Below are positions 62,265-64,000 of a stretch of DNA of 64,000 bases, in pieces (the stretch's first letter is position 1; each line of letters opens with the position of its first letter). Under the pieces are notes generated by a model, which was not told the origin of the DNA, ran no database searches, and saw nothing but the letters and a program-made list of their open reading frames with translations. The position numbers and the translations under genes were made by a program. The stretch spans positions 55,577-119,576 of the forward strand of contig JACPPJ010000005.1 of the NCBI GenBank assembly GCA_016191085.1, in the 5' to 3' direction. The DNA is from Acidobacteriota bacterium (GTDB lineage: Bacteria; Acidobacteriota; Terriglobia; 2-12-FULL-54-10).

Positions 62265-63126
62265 TCAGTCTTGGGCCAGCATGACCGTGGCGCGACTGAT
62301 GCCCTTCACCACCTCAGCAAAGAAGCCATATTGCAGCTGATCGGGTGTGTCCGTGGGCTTGTGGTAGTGGCGGTACCGGAGCAAGGCGGTGTCGGTGACC
62401 ATCAGGCCCGGAAAGCCTTCTCTCCAGAAACACCAAGGTCCGAACTCCAAGCACCAGGGATGTTTGTTGGCAATGTCAGCGGTTTAGTCGGCACCTTTGA
62501 TGCTTGCTGAAACCCGGCATCAACTTTCGACAGCACGGCGCCAGAGCGGCTGTTTGCAACTAGCGCTATGAAGTTTCCGCGGCTCGGCAGAACCAAGTCT
62601 CCCAGCGACAATCTCTGGGAACCTCTTTCTTGAGCATAGAACGCAACCGTTTCAATGCTGATCATACCGACGATATTTTCATTTCGCTCGCGGCAGCGCC
62701 GCGCATATACACGGCTGCCCATCAAGGTAGTTCTGATGAACGGAGGCTCCTCGTTGGTGAATGCTACAAACCGTACGGTGCGCTGAAATCCGGCTTCCGC
62801 AAATTGACGTGCTAAAGCTAGCACGGCGGCAATGCCGGCCCGTTGTCATTCGCGCCGGGAGTTCCGCGTGCCGTATCATAAGTGCGCGCCGATGACAACA
62901 ATCTGCTCCGGCGAACTCCGGCCCCGGATTTCGACCTCGACGTTTGCAACCTGCTGCGATCGCGCTTCACAGACCTGACGCTTCGGTTCATATCCCGCGG
63001 CACGAACGACTCTTCAATAAAAGCGGCCGCCTGCATTAGCTGCTCGAAGCGAAAAACGTTTCTCTCCCCAATATCCCCTGCGAGCCGCTGAACGTCTTGA
63101 CGAAGTTGATCTTCGAGTGTCCGCAT
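62265..63126 (-). pseudogene. M28-family metallopeptidase, broken by several frameshifts
   Basis: The gene begins at the ATG at 63126 with GAGGAG five bases upstream (MRTLEDQLRQDVQRLAGDIG). The family segments are spread over shifting frames. AAFIEESF is in the first frame and GYEPKRQV...IVVIGAHL in a second (ends at a stop near 62880). YDTARGTPGANDNG is back in another, and LALARQFAEAGFQRTVRFVAFTNEEPPF starts a third open part (62402-62824). The last part, with PWCFWREGFPGLMVTDTAL and YRHYHKPTDTPDQL, is in a further frame (to 62265). About four single-base shifts are needed to restore one M28 peptidase. This indicates decay, or sequence errors near the end of a contig. Confidence 0.85.
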
Positions 63127-63254
63127 AATGCTCCTCAAAATTGGTCAGATCCGGTTCGCACTATACACGTAATGTTAGTTATGGAACAGCGGACGCTGGG
63201 CCGCACTTTTACCCATTGCAACAACACTCGCGTGTGATTACGATATCGGACAAT

Positions 63255-63883
63255 ATGCTGGAGAGCAGCAAAACTGGTCGAGCCGATAATGTCAGCGCGG
63301 CAGAAATCGGCGATCTACTGTTCCATACCTCAGCCGAGCTGTTGGAGAGACTACTTGATCACCCTGCGTTGAACGAAGAGCACCTGCTAACGCTGCTGTC
63401 GAGGAAAAACCTGCCTCGTTCGGTGCTGCCAGTATTACGCGAAACAAGAATTGGATGAGCAGTTACCGTATCAAGCTCGCTATTCTAAAGCACCCTCACG
63501 CGCCCCGTGATGTGGCGCTGCGTCTGCTGAAATTCGTTTACGTTTTCGATCTGCTGGAGCTGGTATTTACGCCAGGCACGCCTGCGGAATTGAAGCGGCT
63601 CGCCGAGGACGCCATCATAGGCCAGAGGGAGAGCCTCGCATTAGGCCAGCGAATTTCGCTGTCTCGGCGCGGTTCTTGTCGGCTCGCCGGGTTGCTTCTC
63701 GCGGATCGAGAGGCTCCGGTGCTGAAGGCTGCGCTCTCCAATCCTTACCTTACGGAACAGGCTGTCGCCGCCGGGCTGATGCTGGAGGGCGCATCCGCGG
63801 AACTGCCATTGCTGATTCAGAGGCATCCCCGCTGGTCCGTTTCGCGTCTAGTTAAACAGGCGCTAGTGGACTGTAACGCATGA
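63255..63883 (+). pseudogene. Acidobacteria-type helical-repeat protein split by a frameshift
   Basis: Two overlapping frames appear to be one gene. The first (from the ATG at 63255, ending 63458) has LLFHTSAELLERLLDHPALNEEHLLTLLSRKNLPRSVLPVL. The second (63455-63883) begins MSSYRIKLAILKHPHAPRDVALRLL and continues PAELKRLAEDAIIGQRESLALGQRISLSRRGS. Reading the second frame upstream gives ITRNKNWMSSYRIK, which would continue the first frame naturally after one base is restored near 63430. I recall a single-chain protein of this design in Acidobacteria, of unknown function, with HEAT-like helices. An ATGA overlap could still allow coupled translation of two halves. Confidence 0.6.
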
Positions 63884-63913
63884 ATTGGTAGTATCATGCC
63901 TGAAGAGGGCATG

Positions 63914-64000
63914 ATGAAACTGACTAAGAGCGAGCGTATGGAACTTCACCGGCAAGCGGGCACAAGAAATGGTCGGGCGGATTCGGCTCGACATGCGCGC
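63914..64000 (+). CDS. Start of an IS630-like transposase or related helix-turn-helix protein (cut by window end)
   Basis: Only about 29 codons are visible: MKLTKSERMELHRQAGTRNG, then RADSARHAR. This resembles the N-terminus of IS630-type transposases (LTxxERAELExLARSRTxxxRxxxRARIVL). AGAGGG lies upstream of the ATGATG at 63911-63916; an ATG at 63896 is also in frame. The call is tentative because the recognition domain lies beyond the window. Confidence 0.45.
   Translation, partial: MKLTKSERMELHRQAGTRNGRADSARHAR

Overview
The window is about 64 kb of a Gram-negative chromosome with mid-to-high GC. It most likely comes from an Acidobacteriota, perhaps a Bryobacterales/Solibacter-like lineage. 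That assignment is an inference from three things: outer-membrane genes (LpxK, WaaA, heptosyltransferases, a TonB receptor); an RNase G whose S1 domain is split by a very long insertion; and many small palindromic intergenic repeats. No rRNA, tRNA or CRISPR array was recognised.

Layout. (1) 1-6.6 kb, minus strand: a Mu-like phage morphogenesis module running lysis, gp25/26/27-like, large terminase, portal, and continuing off the left edge. It is heavily peppered with short palindromic repeats, several of them in frame inside phage genes. A degenerate array with an exact 9-bp period (6743-6956) marks its right border. (2) 7-8.1 kb: an exported TPR protein. (3) 8.2-21.1 kb, minus strand: an envelope cluster in the order waaA, lpxK, waaF, waaC, ICMT-like, DUF3108, mreD, mrdA, rodA, rng. 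It joins LPS core synthesis to cell elongation and RNA decay. (4) 21.4-25.4 kb: a GH36-like glycosidase and a polytopic GT39-like membrane protein, converging. (5) 25.5-30.5 kb, minus strand: a signalling island with an NtrC-type regulator, an HD-GYP protein with a pseudo-receiver, a PAS+DHp protein with no ATPase domain, and a hybrid histidine kinase. (6) 30.7-37.9 kb, minus strand: korAB, groESL under a CIRCE/sigma-70 promoter, and a UbiD decarboxylase. (7) 38.5-45.4 kb: a RibD-like reductase, a GAF protein, an amidohydrolase, an MltB-like transglycosylase, and a TonB receptor with a His-rich small protein. A decayed S23-type four-helix-bundle gene sits here between perfect 19-bp inverted repeats (40198-40599). 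(8) 45.5-49.3 kb, plus strand: dprA and topA. (9) 49.6-56.1 kb, plus strand: an ABC exporter and a cyclic beta-glucan synthase-like protein that lacks the usual C-terminal phosphorylase half. (10) 56.1-59.7 kb, minus strand: a Crp-type regulator, then methyltransferase, epimerase and glycosyltransferase genes. (11) 59.9-64 kb: small and decaying genes, namely a hicA remnant, an M28 peptidase pseudogene with about four frameshifts, a split Acidobacteria-type gene, and the start of an IS630-like transposase.

The most unusual items are the S23 pseudogene flanked by perfect 19-bp inverted repeats, the 9-bp periodic array, the repeat-invaded but still open phage genes, the HD-GYP pseudo-receiver with its DHp-only partner, and the shortened cyclic-glucan synthase paired with an exporter. 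All family assignments were made by reading the translated sequence; no database search was run.
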